From Solirubrobacterales bacterium (lineage in GTDB: Bacteria > Actinomycetota > Thermoleophilia > Solirubrobacterales > Solirubrobacteraceae), in assembly GCA_003157595.1 (NCBI GenBank), contig PMKB01000223.1, positions 1 to 5,971 of the forward strand: DNA of 5,971 bases. The letters are read 5' to 3'. Positions 5,574-5,971 of the stretch are shown here, one piece after another (positions within the stretch are counted from its first letter, which is position 1; every line of letters starts with the position of its first letter). Position numbers and translations under genes: made by a program. The notes below the pieces were generated by a model. The model had not been told where the DNA came from. It was given only the letters and a program-made list of their open reading frames with translations, and searched no databases.

Positions 5574-5971
5574 AGCGGCCCTCTTTACCGCCTCCGAAGC
5601 CGCGGCCGCGGTCGGCGGCGAACTCGTCGGAGACCCGGGCGGGCGCATCGGGTCCGTTGTCGTCGACTCGCGCAGGGCGCGGGCGGGCAGCCTGTTCGTC
5701 GCCCTTCCCGGCGAGAGGACGGACGGCCACGCCCACATCGATTCGGCCCTGCGCCTCGGCGCGGTCTGCGTTTTCGCGAGGAGGGACCGCCGGGAGGCCG
5801 TCCTGGGCGCGATGGGCGAGGGCGCCGGCGGCCCTGCCATCGTCTTCGTGCCGGACACCCTCGCCGCCCTTCAATCATTGGCCCGAGAGTACAGGCGTCG
5901 CTTTCCGCGCCTCCTGCGAATCGGCATCACCGGCTCCAGCGGAAAGACCACGACGAAGGAATGCGTCGCGG
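5566..5971 (+). CDS. murF: MurF, UDP-MurNAc-tripeptide--D-Ala-D-Ala ligase (partial, 3' end outside window)
   Basis: The ATG at 5566 is preceded by an AGGGGAG ribosome site (5554-5560), and the frame is open to the right edge, giving 135 residues. The N-terminal Mur-ligase domain shows VVVDSRRARAGSLFVALPGE (residues 31-50) and RTDGHAHIDSAL, the usual UDP-sugar-binding region. VPDTLAALQSLA then leads into the ATP-binding loop GSSGKTTTKE (123-132). The GSxGKTTTKE form and the preceding D-T-L-x-A-L segment favour MurF over MurE, which normally has GTNGKTT. The enzyme adds the D-Ala-D-Ala dipeptide to the cytoplasmic peptidoglycan precursor using ATP. The central and C-terminal domains are not visible, so activity cannot be judged. 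It overlaps ftsL by eight bases, indicating one operon. Confidence 0.92.
   Translation, partial: MSEAALFTASEAAAAVGGELVGDPGGRIGSVVVDSRRARAGSLFVALPGERTDGHAHIDSALRLGAVCVFARRDRREAVLGAMGEGAGGPAIVFVPDTLAALQSLAREYRRRFPRLLRIGITGSSGKTTTKECVA

Noticed and set aside
4222..5858. Minus-strand open frames opposite rsmH, ftsL and murF
   Set aside because: They lie opposite well-supported genes and have biased composition typical of antisense frames in GC-rich DNA.

Overview
The window is very GC-rich bacterial DNA. The coding style, the presence of mraZ and the wording of the MraZ and RsmH proteins suggest an actinobacterium, possibly of the Thermoleophilia/Solirubrobacterales type. That placement is an inference from sequence feel, not from a search. 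Almost every base from 1 to 3552 and from 3828 to 5971 can be assigned to a gene or a short intergenic region.

Layout. (1) 1-987, plus strand: the 3' part of a Rho-family protein that enters from the left edge. It keeps a recognisable RNA-binding domain, but the Walker A lysine, the catalytic glutamate, the Q-loop and the probable arginine finger of Rho are all replaced or missing, so it looks like an ATPase-dead Rho paralogue. (2) 988-1056: a short convergent gap with a hairpin at 1040-1060. (3) 1057-1521, minus strand: an unrecognised 154-residue acidic protein whose Shine-Dalgarno sequence sits inside a perfect hairpin. (4) 1522-1692: a divergent intergenic region. (5) 1693-3552, plus strand: a 12-helix APC-superfamily permease with a C-terminal universal-stress-protein domain.

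(6) 3553-3827: a structured 275-base intergenic region. It starts with three back-to-back perfect 24-bp palindromes, all centred on GCATGC and with different but self-complementary arms. It continues with six AAGTG-type boxes at 10-11 bp spacing (a MraZ operator), a promoter embedded in those boxes, and a 9-bp leader hairpin. (7) 3828-5971, plus strand: the head of a division and cell wall (dcw) cluster, mraZ-rsmH-ftsL-murF, with genes touching or overlapping by a few bases. murF runs off the right edge.

How it fits together. MraZ is expected to bind the box array and control its own operon. RsmH methylates 16S rRNA, FtsL is a divisome scaffold protein, and MurF adds D-Ala-D-Ala to the peptidoglycan precursor. 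The usual ftsI and murE genes are absent between ftsL and murF. The most interesting points are the degenerate Rho, the triple palindrome array and the unusually long phased MraZ box array.
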